A stretch of 64,000 nucleotides of DNA from an uncultured Alphaproteobacteria bacterium (GTDB lineage: Bacteria > Pseudomonadota > Alphaproteobacteria > Caulobacterales > Parvularculaceae): contig CADEDN010000004.1 in the NCBI GenBank assembly GCA_902826095.1, positions 64,001 to 128,000 of the forward strand. Reading direction: 5' to 3'. Below the pieces are notes generated by a model. The model did no database searches. It saw nothing but the letters and a program-made list of their open reading frames with translations, and was not told the origin of the DNA. Shown here piece after piece: positions 45,882-55,231 of this stretch. Position numbers and translations under genes: made by a program. Each line of letters begins with the position of its first letter. The stretch's first letter is position 1.

Positions 45882-46346
45882 CTAAAACCTTCCCTGCGCT
45901 CGATAGCGTTCGATGAACGGCGTATAATCCTTGGGCTGACCTTCGGCGACGAGGCCGCCGAATTTCAGCCATTTCTGCGCGCTCTTCGTCCAGATGTCGC
46001 CGACGGGTTCGACCCAGGACGTGTCGTCAAGCGTGCCGGCGCGCAAGGACAGCATGCCGATCGTCGGAACCTGGCCGTTGGCGATGCGCGAGCCGCAGGC
46101 GCCGCAAAAAATCCCAAACCGCAGATTGCCGGAATCGGCTTTCCATTCGACGCGCGCAGGATCGCCCTTCGTGAAGGCGAGCGACGCTTCCGGCACGGTC
46201 GCCGCAACGGTGAACGCGCTTCCCGTGATCTTCTGGCAATTCGCGCAGTGACAATTGTAGATCATCAGCGGCGGCGCGGAGAGTTCATAGCGGACGGCGC
46301 CGCAGGCGCAGCCGCCGGTTTGAGGCAAGGTGACTTCGCCGGCCAT
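45882..46346 (-). CDS. GFA/CENP-V-family zinc protein
   Basis: The 154-residue protein has the GFA fold. Its zinc-binding motifs are GGCACGAVRYE, YNCHCANCQKITGSAFTV and FGIFCGACGSRIAN, covering the seven expected Cys. The family is named for glutathione-dependent formaldehyde-activating enzyme, but most members have no proven activity. It is cytoplasmic by sequence. It is divergent from the cupin lipoprotein gene, with about 75 bases between them. Confidence 0.88.
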   Translation of the reverse strand: MAGEVTLPQTGGCACGAVRYELSAPPLMIYNCHCANCQKITGSAFTVAATVPEASLAFTKGDPARVEWKADSGNLRFGIFCGACGSRIANGQVPTIGMLSLRAGTLDDTSWVEPVGDIWTKSAQKWLKFGGLVAEGQPKDYTPFIERYRAQGRF

Positions 46347-46421
46347 GGGTCTTTGATCCTTTCGATTGAGAAGGCGCGCGGCCGCCTATAGCATCGCCGG
46401 CGCAGCTTGCGTGAGGGCGAT

Positions 46422-46826
46422 ATGGTCAAATATGCGGCGGCGGGCGTCTCGGGCTTAGCGCTTTTGCAGGCGTGCGGTTCGGCCTCGACGCCAGAGCCGG
46501 CGCCGGAGCCGCCAAAGCCCGATCTCGACCCGGTCGTCGTTGCGCCCGACATCTATGCGACCAAGCTTGAGAATGATTATGTGCGCGCGATTCAAACGAC
46601 CGCGCGGCCGGGCGAGATGACGCCGCTGCATTCCCATCCGGGCCGAGCGGCCGTCTTACTCGACGATTGCATTGACCGGCGCACGGACGGCAAGGGCGAG
46701 ATTGTCGAGAGGACATTCGCCGCCGGCGACGTCCTCTGGGCGCCCGCCGAAACGCATGGCGACTTTCGCTACACCTTTGTCGAGGAATGCCGGATCATCG
46801 AGGTCGAGGTGAAGGGCGCGAAATAG
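46422..46826 (+). CDS. Cupin-domain lipoprotein
   Basis: The product has 134 residues. A lipoprotein signal ends LALLQAC, followed by a Pro-rich spacer and a cupin: RPGEMTPLHSHPGRAAVLLDDC carries the metal-binding His pair and WAPAETHGDFRYTF the third His. The ATG at 46422 follows GAGGG at a good distance; a TTG at 46407 has none. It is likely anchored to an envelope membrane. Small cupins of this kind bind metals or modify small ligands; the role here is unknown. Confidence 0.75.
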   Translation: MVKYAAAGVSGLALLQACGSASTPEPAPEPPKPDLDPVVVAPDIYATKLENDYVRAIQTTARPGEMTPLHSHPGRAAVLLDDCIDRRTDGKGEIVERTFAAGDVLWAPAETHGDFRYTFVEECRIIEVEVKGAK

Positions 46827-46832
46827 GCGGGC

Positions 46833-47237
46833 CTATTGCGCGGCAGGCGCCGGGTCCGGCTGCAGATAGAGCGTCCCCGTCACGCGATGGCTGAACTTGC
46901 CGCGTTTGTTCTTGCGGTCGATGGTTGAAATCTTGAGGCGCACGTGATCGCCCTCGCGCACGAAAGTGATTGAATAGGTGCTCATGTCGAGAACGCGCTC
47001 GCCGTTCCGGTAAAAGCTCAGATTGGTGTCGCGATATTCGCCAGCGCCCGGCAGCGTGAAGTTCGCCTGGACGACGGTCGGGCTTGTCGCCTCCTCCATC
47101 GCCATGTCGAAATCACAGGTGAAGTGACCATTTTCGTTGATCGTCCCCGGATCGCAGGTCGCGCTGTCCGATTGCGCGAATGCGGCGGGCGCGGCGAAGG
47201 CGAGGCACGTTGTTGTGGCAAGAAGTTTCAAAGCCAT
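46833..47237 (-). CDS. Small secreted protein of unknown function
   Basis: The 134-residue protein has a clear signal peptide (MALKLLATTTCLAFAAPAAFAQ). The mature part is beta-rich with two Cys (SATCDPGTINENGHFTCDFDM) that probably form a disulfide, and later KISTIDRKNKRGKFSHRVTGTLYLQ. I recognise no family. It lies downstream of the coiled-coil, lipoprotein and large periplasmic genes on the same strand, 114 bases apart from the nearest, so it may belong to that cluster or be separately transcribed. Confidence 0.6.
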   Translation of the reverse strand: MALKLLATTTCLAFAAPAAFAQSDSATCDPGTINENGHFTCDFDMAMEEATSPTVVQANFTLPGAGEYRDTNLSFYRNGERVLDMSTYSITFVREGDHVRLKISTIDRKNKRGKFSHRVTGTLYLQPDPAPAAQ

Positions 47238-47351
47238 CGGATATCCCCTTTTGGTCGAACGGCGTGATGACGCCTTCACCATAGATCGCGCGCAAAGGGC
47301 CCAGCGTCACTTTGGTCACATTTGAAGGCAAAATCGCGACGTCGCTTTTTC

Positions 47352-47696
47352 TCACCAATCCCATTCCGGCGGCAGCGCCGCCTCCGCGGTAAGAACTCGA
47401 TCGGCTTCGGCGAGGGCCGCGTCCGCCGCCGCATCGTCGCCCGCGCCGGCGCGGCGCATGCCCGAGGTTATAGCCGAATAAGCGGAAGCGCGCTTCCGAG
47501 CCGCCGCCTCCGCGCGCAGGAGGGCAATGACGCTGTCGATGCGCCTGATTTCCTCATCGATTTGGTCGATCTTCGCCATGATTACCGGCGCTTTCGGATG
47601 ACCGCGCGGCAGGTCCGCGAGCATTCCCCTCAGCCGACGACGCGCCGCGACAAGTTCTTCTCGGCGACGTTCCAGCCGATCGATTTCGTCAGACAT
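47352..47696 (-). CDS. Small coiled-coil protein
   Basis: The 114-residue, highly charged protein is mostly helical: MSDEIDRLERRREELVAARRRLRGML and IDQIDEEIRRIDSVIALLRAEAAARKRAS are clear heptad patterns. It has no signal or membrane segment. The ATG at 47696 follows GGAGGAAG. Its C-terminus is acidic and Ala-rich. It is 41 bases after the lipoprotein gene on the same strand and probably co-transcribed with it. No family is recognised. Confidence 0.6.
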   Translation of the reverse strand: MSDEIDRLERRREELVAARRRLRGMLADLPRGHPKAPVIMAKIDQIDEEIRRIDSVIALLRAEAAARKRASAYSAITSGMRRAGAGDDAAADAALAEADRVLTAEAALPPEWDW

Positions 47697-47737
47697 GTTT
47701 CTTCCTCCGCCCTTAATTATTCTCCGCATTGATCAAT

Positions 47738-48307
47738 TCATTGATTCAGTTTTTCCGTCGCCGCCTTCACAGCATCGTCGCTCGTCGCCTTCGCCTCCTT
47801 GATTTTCTCGTCGATCAGCGCGGCGGTCTCGGCGAAGAACTGCGCGTAATCGAGAAAGGCCTCGATCGCGCTTTTCTCCCTTTCGAGCTGTTTTAGTGTA
47901 GCATTCACCTTGGCGAGCGACGCCGACGGCGCGGTGACTTCCTTCAGCTTTTCCGCGGCGGCTCTCGTGAAGTCCTCCTTGCGCGGCGGATCGAGATGGG
48001 CGCCTTTAAGCGATGCTCGCACAGCCTCAATATCAGTCGCGAAGGCGACAGTCGGACTCGCGGCGACCTTGTCGATCAGCGCTGTCTCATTTTCATAGCC
48101 GGCAAGCTCGGCTTGGCCGAGGCGGTATCCCGCGTCCGCTTCGATGCGCGCGTCGGAGATCGCCTTGCTGTTGGCCGCGAACGACGCGTAAGTCGCGGCG
48201 AGCACGCCGACTTCCTGGCGCGCATCCGCCGACACCCGGTTGATGGGCCCGACGGTCGAACAACCGGCGAGCGCGGCAATCGAAAGCAGCAGGGCGAGCG
48301 CGCGCAT
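47738..48307 (-). CDS. Lipoprotein with long helical domain
   Basis: The 189-residue protein has lipoprotein signal MRALALLLSIAALAGC. The mature protein is almost all helix, with coiled-coil character (LAKVNATLKQLEREKSAIEAFLDYAQFFAETAALIDEKIKEAK). It starts two bases after the stop of the 832-residue periplasmic protein, so the two are tightly coupled and likely interact at the outer membrane. No known family is recognised. Confidence 0.65.
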   Translation of the reverse strand: MRALALLLSIAALAGCSTVGPINRVSADARQEVGVLAATYASFAANSKAISDARIEADAGYRLGQAELAGYENETALIDKVAASPTVAFATDIEAVRASLKGAHLDPPRKEDFTRAAAEKLKEVTAPSASLAKVNATLKQLEREKSAIEAFLDYAQFFAETAALIDEKIKEAKATSDDAVKAATEKLNQ

Positions 48308-48309
48308 CG

Positions 48310-50808
48310 TTATTCTCCCCGGACGGCGATTGCGGTCAAAAGGCCGAGATTGGCGAGGCGCGACACGAAGTCCGCGACCGTCTCCGGCTTCAGCCCGCGC
48401 TTCCCGCGAAAGTCGATTTCAGTCAGCATCGCGCCGATCGCGGCGTCGGCAATCCCGACGGCTTCCTCGTCGATCAGCGTGACGTTCAGGTGCCCAAGGT
48501 GAATGAGCTTGTTGAACGCGGCGCTCTCGCCGTAGCGGTTGAGCCAATTCAGGTGGGCCTGCCGCGCCGTCGCGCGAAGCAGGAGCCGGCGTTGAAGCTG
48601 CTTCTCGGGCGAATCAGGCTTCGATTTGTACTCGGCGGCGGCGGCGACCGGCGCGCAGGACGCGCCCTCGGGCGCGCCATACGCCGCGCAAAGACCGGGC
48701 ATCAGCCTGACCAGCGCGTCCGCCTCGCCGACCAGCTCGCGATAGTTGAGCGCAAGATCACGCCAGGTCGCGACTTCCGCATCAAGCAGCGCCAGGCGCT
48801 TCCTCAGCGAGTCGGAACGCACCTTGAGCTGGTCGCGCGCGATCACCAGAAGCAGCGGCGGCGGCTCGGCGAGTTCGTCGATGACCTTGCCCATTGCGTC
48901 CAGAAATCCGGGGACCGACCCGGCGATCGCCGCCGCCGCCCTGTAGCGCGGCGTCAGGCTTTCATGCAGCGCAAGGCAAGCGGCGAGGTCGTCGTCCTTC
49001 TTGTCCTTGCAGGCTTTGTCGGCGTCAAACTCGGGAACTTCGCCGGCGATCGCTGAATCGAGGACGAAGTCGACCGCGTCCAACTGCGCTTCAACCGCGG
49101 CGAGTTCGACGCCGAGGTCCGACGCCGTGGAGGCGATCGTCTCAAGAACGCCGTCGAAAAATTCGGCGTGCGACTTCAATTTTTCCTTGATCGACTTGAT
49201 TTTCTCGCCGTCGTTCCGTCTCGCGTAAAGCTCGGCGTCGATTCTCTTCAGCCTGGCCTTCTCAATCGCGTCGATCGCCGCCGTCAGTCGCGCGAGTTTT
49301 TGATCGCAGTCGACTGGATTGCCGCAATTCGCGAGCGATCGCGCGAATTCTTTAGCGTCTACCAGATTCGAATCCGCTATCAGCATCGCGATGTCCTTTT
49401 TCATGCACTCCTTCTTGAGAAGGCACTCGCCGCCCGCAGGGATCGGCGTCACGAACAACGCGGTCATCAAATCCTGGAGCGCGCAATTGTCGGCTCGCGA
49501 AGGGCTCGCCGCGAGACCCGCCGGCGTGCAATCGGGAGCAGGAGACGGCCAGGTCAAAGGCGGCGTCCTGAGCAATTCGAGATAGGCCGCGACCGCGTCG
49601 CCGCTGCAGACCATGGCGAGCGCGGTGGTTGAATCAATCTCGGGTCGGTTCTCGGCCTTCGGCGAATTTCGACCAACGCGCGCGCCCGCGAGCAAAATCC
49701 GCGCGCCGGGCGACGCGGTTGCGGCGTCGCTTTTCCTGGACGGGCCGATCGGCCCTTCGATCAAGCCGCCGGCGATGCCCGCTAGGCACCGCTCGATCGC
49801 CGCGTACTTCGCCTTTTCAATCCTGATGCGTTCTTTTTGCGCCGCCGTCGCGGCGGATTGCTGCAGCCAGCAAGTGACGGCGCTGTCGAATTTCCGGCGG
49901 ATCGTTGAGTTGGGAAGAACGTCTTCCGAGGGCTTGTCTTCCGCGCGCGTAATCGTAATAACGCCGGACGCCAATTGAATCGCCGAGCAGTCGAATTCGG
50001 CAGCGGAATTCTTCTCCAAGTCGGTTTCACTCGAACTTTCAGCGGCGAATGTCTTCGGATCAGGAGGCGTCCACGCGCTCGAAACATCGATCGTCGACTT
50101 GCCCGGACCCTTCCCTCGCTTCTTGACAAAGACTGACAACGGCGACCGCAATTTAGGCGCGATGTCGCCAGCGCCTACGTCGGGCGCCAAAGAGACGTTG
50201 CGTTTAGGCGGGCGGTCGCCGATCGAGGTCAGAGCGCGATTGACGCGGAAATTATATACGTCAAACACGCGGTCCTCGACCTTTTGGTCGTCTTTGGGAA
50301 GTTTACTTGTCGCGACCGCGAGCCGGCTGGTTCGGCTTTCCGAGCCCGCGACGGCGCCGATCACGGCGTCCATATACGTTCGGAGGCTGCTGAGCTCGTT
50401 TGTCGTCGCGACGCCGAGCGAGCAGCCAAGGAAGTCTGCCAGCAATCTATCGGGAACGTCGTCGCAATCCACGCCAATGGCGCCATCCAATATCTCGAAG
50501 GTCCGGACTTCAGGGCTAAAGCCCGCGCCGCCGGGTTCGATCACGGTGCGCAGCGCCTGACTCGCCTGAAATTCCGCGCCGAGGAGGATCGATTCCATCT
50601 CCATGCCGTGAAGCGCGTCGAGATTCGCGCGGGCGGCGGCAAATCCGCTTTCCAGATCCGCTTCGCCGTAGAGCTGCAGCGCCTGTTTCGCCAATTCCTC
50701 CGTCTCGGGATCATGAATCGGCAGTTTCGCCTCGGCGCCGACGCACAGGAAAGCGACCGCCAGAGCAGGAAGCAAATCAATCAATCGACGTCGGAAAATG
50801 CCGCGCAT
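48310..50808 (-). CDS. Large exported protein of unknown function (head of envelope cluster)
   Basis: The 832-residue protein has a signal peptide (RRLIDLLPALAVAFLCVGAEA). The C-terminal half is rich in long Ala/Asp/Glu helices. Many Cys are spread through it, some in close pairs (GGECLLKKECMKK, SLANCGNPVDCDQKL), suggesting disulfides in the periplasm. The ATG at 50808 gives the clean signal peptide; 20 codons upstream in frame do not. It heads a run with a lipoprotein, a coiled-coil protein and possibly a small secreted protein. I recognise no domain. Confidence 0.6.
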   Translation of the reverse strand: MRGIFRRRLIDLLPALAVAFLCVGAEAKLPIHDPETEELAKQALQLYGEADLESGFAAARANLDALHGMEMESILLGAEFQASQALRTVIEPGGAGFSPEVRTFEILDGAIGVDCDDVPDRLLADFLGCSLGVATTNELSSLRTYMDAVIGAVAGSESRTSRLAVATSKLPKDDQKVEDRVFDVYNFRVNRALTSIGDRPPKRNVSLAPDVGAGDIAPKLRSPLSVFVKKRGKGPGKSTIDVSSAWTPPDPKTFAAESSSETDLEKNSAAEFDCSAIQLASGVITITRAEDKPSEDVLPNSTIRRKFDSAVTCWLQQSAATAAQKERIRIEKAKYAAIERCLAGIAGGLIEGPIGPSRKSDAATASPGARILLAGARVGRNSPKAENRPEIDSTTALAMVCSGDAVAAYLELLRTPPLTWPSPAPDCTPAGLAASPSRADNCALQDLMTALFVTPIPAGGECLLKKECMKKDIAMLIADSNLVDAKEFARSLANCGNPVDCDQKLARLTAAIDAIEKARLKRIDAELYARRNDGEKIKSIKEKLKSHAEFFDGVLETIASTASDLGVELAAVEAQLDAVDFVLDSAIAGEVPEFDADKACKDKKDDDLAACLALHESLTPRYRAAAAIAGSVPGFLDAMGKVIDELAEPPPLLLVIARDQLKVRSDSLRKRLALLDAEVATWRDLALNYRELVGEADALVRLMPGLCAAYGAPEGASCAPVAAAAEYKSKPDSPEKQLQRRLLLRATARQAHLNWLNRYGESAAFNKLIHLGHLNVTLIDEEAVGIADAAIGAMLTEIDFRGKRGLKPETVADFVSRLANLGLLTAIAVRGE

Positions 50809-50938
50809 TAGAACCCCCGTCCCCGCCGAGGGTCGGGCGAGGCGATAAAGGGGCCTCGCGGCCGGCATCGGCTGCGGAGCGGGAGTTTACAATTCAAGCG
50901 GGCGCCGTCCGTGACGACGGTTACATTACACAGGCTCG

Positions 50939-51880
50939 CTACGACGCGGCGAAATCGACGATCCCGGCGCCTTCGGTGCGCCCTTGCGGGGATTTGAGCC
51001 ACGCTTCGCAGCACGCTTTTGCGAGCGTCCTGACGCGCAGGATGTAGGATTGCCGCTCGGCGACGGAAATAACCCCGCGCGCGTCGAGCAAGTTGAAAAG
51101 ATGCGAGGCCTTGACGCACTGGTCATAGGCGGGGAGCGCGTAGGATTTCATCGCCCGATCGCCCGCCGCGATGATCGCGAGGCACGCGGCTTCCGCTTCG
51201 CGGAACTGGTCAAAAAGAACGTCCGTATTCGCCAGTTCGAAATTATAGGCGGAAAACTCGACTTCCTGCTGGTGGAAGACGTCGCCATAGGTGAAGGGCG
51301 TCCCGTCCGGCTTGCTGCCGCCATAGACGAGATCAAAGCCGTTATCGACGCCCTGGATATACATGGCGAGGCGCTCAAGCCCGTAGGTGATCTCGCCCGT
51401 CACCGGCTTGCAGTCGAAGCCGCCGACCTGCTGAAAGTAAGTGAACTGCGACACTTCCATGCCGTCGCACCAGACCTCCCAGCCGAGGCCCCAGGCGCCG
51501 AGGGTCGGGCTCTCCCAGTCGTCCTCGACGAACCTGATGTCGTGTACGGAGCGATCAACGCCGATCGCGTCGAGGCTGCCGAGATAAAGATCCTGAATGT
51601 CGGCGGGCGACGGCTTCAAGACGACCTGGAACTGGTAATAATGCTGGAAGCGGTTGGGGTTCGCGCCGTAGCGCCCGTCGGTCGGGCGCCGGCAGGGCTG
51701 CACATAAGCGGCGTTCCAGGGCTTTGGCCCGAGCGAGCGCAAAGTCGTCGCCGGATGAAAGGTCCCCGCCCCCATCTCCATGTCATAGGGCTGCAGGATG
51801 ACGCAGCCCTTTTCCGCCCAATAGGTCTGGAGCGTCAAGATGAGGTCCTGAAAGGAGAGCGGCGCTTTGGCGGCGGTCAT
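50939..51880 (-). CDS. glyQ: Glycyl-tRNA synthetase alpha subunit
   Basis: The 313-residue catalytic subunit has conserved segments [73 protein letters not shown] and [21 protein letters not shown], followed by [11 protein letters not shown]. It activates glycine and works only with GlyS. The ATG at 51880 is the family start; longer frames run into non-homologous sequence. In most bacteria glyQ and glyS are adjacent; here they are 11 kb apart on the same strand with eleven genes between. Confidence 0.96.
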   Translation of the reverse strand: MTAAKAPLSFQDLILTLQTYWAEKGCVILQPYDMEMGAGTFHPATTLRSLGPKPWNAAYVQPCRRPTDGRYGANPNRFQHYYQFQVVLKPSPADIQDLYLGSLDAIGVDRSVHDIRFVEDDWESPTLGAWGLGWEVWCDGMEVSQFTYFQQVGGFDCKPVTGEITYGLERLAMYIQGVDNGFDLVYGGSKPDGTPFTYGDVFHQQEVEFSAYNFELANTDVLFDQFREAEAACLAIIAAGDRAMKSYALPAYDQCVKASHLFNLLDARGVISVAERQSYILRVRTLAKACCEAWLKSPQGRTEGAGIVDFAAS

Positions 51881-52020
51881 GGCGGGTGGATAGGAGCGGT
51901 CTGGGTCAGCGTCAACGAGCGGCAGGGAGTCGCGTCCCGACCCCGCGGATCCGGCGCGGTTGCCGGACCCGCGCGTTCTTGTATTACTCTCGCGCTCGAA
52001 TAGTCGTTTGGGGGAGCCAG

Positions 52021-52107
52021 ATGAGATTGCTCGTATTTGTCGCGGCGGCGGCGCTTTTGGGCGCATGCGGCCAGAAATCCGCGGAGGCGCCGACATGCGC
52101 GGCGTGA
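52021..52107 (+). CDS. Tiny lipoprotein (28 residues)
   Basis: The frame encodes [16 protein letters not shown] followed by 12 residues ([12 protein letters not shown]). It has a perfect lipobox (LGAC) and GGGGGAG at a good distance from the ATG, so translation is likely. After processing only 13 residues would remain on the lipid-modified Cys, with one further Cys. Its last four codons overlap the start of the next gene, whose ribosome site lies inside it. It is comparable in size to entericidins but shows no clear similarity. Confidence 0.5.
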   Translation: MRLLVFVAAAALLGACGQKSAEAPTCAA

Positions 52108-52994
52108 TCGCCATCGCCGCGGGCTCGCTCATTTGGGCGTCGACCGGCGCCGGCGCGTCGGAACGCTGCGGCGCCGACGGCGTTCCCGCCGGCGCCGTCC
52201 TGTTCAAGGAATTCGTCATCCCGGATTTGTCGTTGTCCGCGAAAGACCGGCTGTTTCCTTATATCGCCCTGCTCGCGCCGGCGGACTGGATCGCCGAAGG
52301 CGCGCTGTCGCCGCGCAAGGACCACCCTTGCGGCCTTCGCGCCGCGCTCGGCTGGCGCGCCGCCTCGCCCGACGGCCGTTCGACGATTGAAGTCGTTCCC
52401 GATGACGCATGGACGGCGTCGCGGTGGAAGGCGCAGTTTTCAAGCTGTCCCTCGCGCGCCGTCTTTCATGCGGCGGCGTATGCGGAAGATCTGCTCAAGA
52501 AGCGCGGCGTCAAGGCGACAATCGCCGAAGTGCGCGCCCGCGAGGATATCGCCGCGCCCTGGCGCCGGCCGTTGACCGCCGCCGGCGAGACGCAGGCCGA
52601 CGCCGTCGAGATTGACTTCAGGACCGAACCCGCCGCCGACGGCGCGGCGGGCGCCGACATGCTGGCGATCGCCGCGATCGCGATCAGCGCGCCGGGCATG
52701 GGCATCCCCGAAAACGAGGAGCGCGCCTATGCGCTGCCGGCGCTCATCGCGACGGCGCCGCTGGGAACGCTCGACCGGGAACTGGTCGAGGCGGTGCGCG
52801 CCTCGGCGATCGTCAATCCAGCATGGGCGGCCGCCGATCAGCGCAAAAGCGGCGGCGAAGCGCCAGACGCGGCGTTCCCTGAACGGGCGGCCGGCGCGCC
52901 GACCGCGAAATGCGGCAGCGCCTTCGCGCCGCTTGGAATTCGGCAACTCTGGCGGCGCGACGACGGTCGCGCCTATTTCATTCCCGAAAAATAA
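52095..52994 (+). CDS. Secreted protein of unknown function (envelope cluster gene 2)
   Basis: The 299-residue protein has signal peptide [21 protein letters not shown]. The mature part has segments [38 protein letters not shown] and [19 protein letters not shown]. The pattern of a Trp-rich beta domain processing DG-containing strands resembles the next protein in the cluster, so they may be distant relatives, but I cannot assign a family. GGAGG precedes the ATG by seven bases. It overlaps the tiny lipoprotein gene. Confidence 0.6.
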   Translation: MRGVIAIAAGSLIWASTGAGASERCGADGVPAGAVLFKEFVIPDLSLSAKDRLFPYIALLAPADWIAEGALSPRKDHPCGLRAALGWRAASPDGRSTIEVVPDDAWTASRWKAQFSSCPSRAVFHAAAYAEDLLKKRGVKATIAEVRAREDIAAPWRRPLTAAGETQADAVEIDFRTEPAADGAAGADMLAIAAIAISAPGMGIPENEERAYALPALIATAPLGTLDRELVEAVRASAIVNPAWAAADQRKSGGEAPDAAFPERAAGAPTAKCGSAFAPLGIRQLWRRDDGRAYFIPEK

Positions 52995-53103
52995 ATACAA
53001 AATAAAGACGGTCGGCGCGGCGACGGCGCCCCAGCGCGTCGCCCGCTTGGCGGCGTCGCCGAGACTCTGTAATGTCGATCTCTCGGGGAACGGGGGACGT
53101 TCT

Positions 53104-54303
53104 GTGCAAAAACTGATTTTCTGCGCGCTCGCGCTCGGCGTCGCCGGCTGTTCGAAGTCGGATGCGGGCGACAACGCCGCAGCGCCCGCCGGTTCATACG
53201 TTTACGACGCCAACGCCGAAGCGGTTCCGCCACAGCAGATGGCGATGGCGGCAGAGGCGGCGCCGCAGACGCAGCGCGCGGCGCCGCGCAACATCATGCG
53301 GTTTGAACGCGGCGTCATCGTCGACCCGACCGGCTTTGCGCAGCCGATGGCGGTCTCGTCCCTCTTCATCCCCTATGGCTGGCGGACGCAAGGCGGCGTT
53401 TTCTGGGGCCAGCAATTCATGTGCACCAACGGCTATAATTTTGAATGGAGCGCGGCCGCGCCAGACGGCGCGTCCGGAATCATGGTGCTGCCGCAGGCGA
53501 AATGGGAAAACAGCAGTTACGGCGCGGCCTCGTCCTCGCCGGGATGTCAGGCGGCGCCCTATGCGACGGCGCGCGCCTGGATCGAGGCGCTCGCCGCGCA
53601 AACATTTCCGGGCGCGCGCGTCGTCGACTATCGTGATCGCCCGGACCTCGTCGCGCAAATCGGCGCTGCGCCGCAGCGCCAGCAAATGCCGATGGGCGAA
53701 TCGCGAAGCTGGACCGAGGCGGGGGAGGCGCTGATCGCCTTTACCGCGAACGGGCGCGACATGCGCGGCTCGGTCGCCGCCGCCGTTCAGTTCAATCTGA
53801 TGATCACCGACATGTCGAGCATGGGCCAGCAGCCGATGACCGCGCTGAACGCTTTTGCACATCCCGCCTGGGCCGCTTACGCGCCGAACGGCCAGTTTAA
53901 TGTCGCCTTTTTCGAAGCGATCCGGCGGACGATCAAGCCCAATCAGGAATGGTGGTCGGCGATCGCCGGCCACAATGTGCGGATCGGCAGGGTCGCGATC
54001 GAAGAGAGCAAGAAGCGCGCGGCGATGATCGCGCAGTCGAATGAGGATATCTCCCGCATCCGCCAGTCGGTGTGGGACAATCAGCAGCAGAGCGCCGACC
54101 GGCGCGCGCGCGAATTCGGCGAACTGATCAAGGGCGTCGAGACATGGCGCGACGCCGACGCGCCGGGCGGCTCGGTCGAGCTTTCGCAAACCAATCACGC
54201 CTGGCGCCTCAATGACGGCACCTATGTGATGACAGACAACCCGAATTTTGATCCGTGGAGAGACCTTCAGGTCGAAGGCCGGAAATTGGAGGCGGTGCAA
54301 TGA
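53104..54303 (+). CDS. Lipoprotein of unknown function (envelope cluster gene 3)
   Basis: The 399-residue protein has lipoprotein signal MQKLIFCALALGVAGC from a GTG start at 53104, with GGGGGA six bases upstream. The mature part has a globular domain (about 60-250) with IPYGWRTQGGVFWGQQFMCTNGYNFEWSAAAPDG. A helical region follows near 280-340, and a C-terminal segment reads TNHAWRLNDGTYVMTDNPNFDPWRDL. The last is a SH3-like or polymer-binding motif seen in several uncharacterised secreted proteins. Its stop overlaps the next ATG. Confidence 0.6.
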   Translation: MQKLIFCALALGVAGCSKSDAGDNAAAPAGSYVYDANAEAVPPQQMAMAAEAAPQTQRAAPRNIMRFERGVIVDPTGFAQPMAVSSLFIPYGWRTQGGVFWGQQFMCTNGYNFEWSAAAPDGASGIMVLPQAKWENSSYGAASSSPGCQAAPYATARAWIEALAAQTFPGARVVDYRDRPDLVAQIGAAPQRQQMPMGESRSWTEAGEALIAFTANGRDMRGSVAAAVQFNLMITDMSSMGQQPMTALNAFAHPAWAAYAPNGQFNVAFFEAIRRTIKPNQEWWSAIAGHNVRIGRVAIEESKKRAAMIAQSNEDISRIRQSVWDNQQQSADRRAREFGELIKGVETWRDADAPGGSVELSQTNHAWRLNDGTYVMTDNPNFDPWRDLQVEGRKLEAVQ

Positions 54304-55166
54304 CGACAATCATGAAACTGACGGCGGCGGCGATGGTCGCCCTGATCCCGACGCTGGCGGCGGCGCAAGATTCGTTCGGCGGCGGCGGCCAGCAGCAACA
54401 ACCGCAGCAGCCGCAGCAGCCCGATCAGGGCGGCTGGGGCCAACAGCCAGAGCCCGGTCCCGGCGGCCAATGGGGCCAGCAGCCGGCGCCCGCGCCGCAG
54501 CCCGGCCCCGGCGGCCAATGGGGTCAGCAGCCGCAGCCCGGCCCGAGCGCCGGCGGCGCCAATCTTGACCAGCTGATGCAGATGGAGCGCCAGGATTTCG
54601 GCGTGCAGCCGACGGCGCAATTGCATAACGGCCAGATGCACGGACCAACGCCGGCGAGCATTCCCGGCGGACAAGTGGTGACGACCAAAGGTCTCGTCGC
54701 GCTCGTCCAGGGAAAACAGGCGCCCTATTTCCTGTTTGACGTCCTCGGCGGGCCTGAGACGCTGCCGAACGCGATGCCGGCCGCCTGGCTCGCGCAGGCG
54801 GGATCATTCAATGACCAGACCCAGCAGCAATTCTCGCAGATGCTCCAGCAGGGAACGCAGGGCCGCAAGGATATTCCGCTGATTTTCTATTGCCTGTCGA
54901 ACCAGTGCTGGATGTCGTACAACGCCGCGCTCCGCGCCATCAATGCGGGGTACACGAATGTCCTGTGGTATCGCGGCGGCATCGAAGCCTGGAAGATGGC
55001 CGGCCTGCCGACGCAGCCGGCGCAGCAGGGCAATCCTCAACAGCCCCAGCAACAGCCGGGCGGCTATCCCCAGCAGCAACCGGGCGGCTACCCCCAGCAG
55101 CAGCCCGGCGGCTATCCGCAACAGCAGCCCCAACAGCCGCAGGGCGGAAACTGGCCGCAGCAATAA
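54300..55166 (+). CDS. Secreted Gln/Pro/Gly-rich protein with rhodanese-like Cys domain
   Basis: The 288-residue protein has a signal peptide (MKLTAAAMVALIPTLAAAQ). Residues 22-90 are low complexity with repeated GGQWGQQP units. A rhodanese-like domain contains IPLIFYCLSNQCWMSYNAALRAINAGYTNVLWYRGGIEAW, with the active-site Cys in FYCLSNQCW, similar to PQQ-associated CxxCW proteins. The C-terminal 50 residues repeat GGYPQQQP four times. Its ATG overlaps the preceding lipoprotein stop (ATGA). A sulfur-transfer or thiol-redox role in the periplasm is plausible but unproven. Confidence 0.75.
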   Translation: MTTIMKLTAAAMVALIPTLAAAQDSFGGGGQQQQPQQPQQPDQGGWGQQPEPGPGGQWGQQPAPAPQPGPGGQWGQQPQPGPSAGGANLDQLMQMERQDFGVQPTAQLHNGQMHGPTPASIPGGQVVTTKGLVALVQGKQAPYFLFDVLGGPETLPNAMPAAWLAQAGSFNDQTQQQFSQMLQQGTQGRKDIPLIFYCLSNQCWMSYNAALRAINAGYTNVLWYRGGIEAWKMAGLPTQPAQQGNPQQPQQQPGGYPQQQPGGYPQQQPGGYPQQQPQQPQGGNWPQQ

Positions 55167-55231
55167 GACTGACGGCGCCGGCGGCGGCGCGCTGACGATT
55201 GCGCCGCCGCGAATGATGATGCGGGAGGTCA

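Noticed and set aside
53104..54303. Start of this lipoprotein much further upstream (frame open from 52612)
   Set aside because: The upstream part overlaps the preceding gene out of frame and is Arg-rich; the GTG at 53104 with GGGGGA and a lipobox is clearly the better start.
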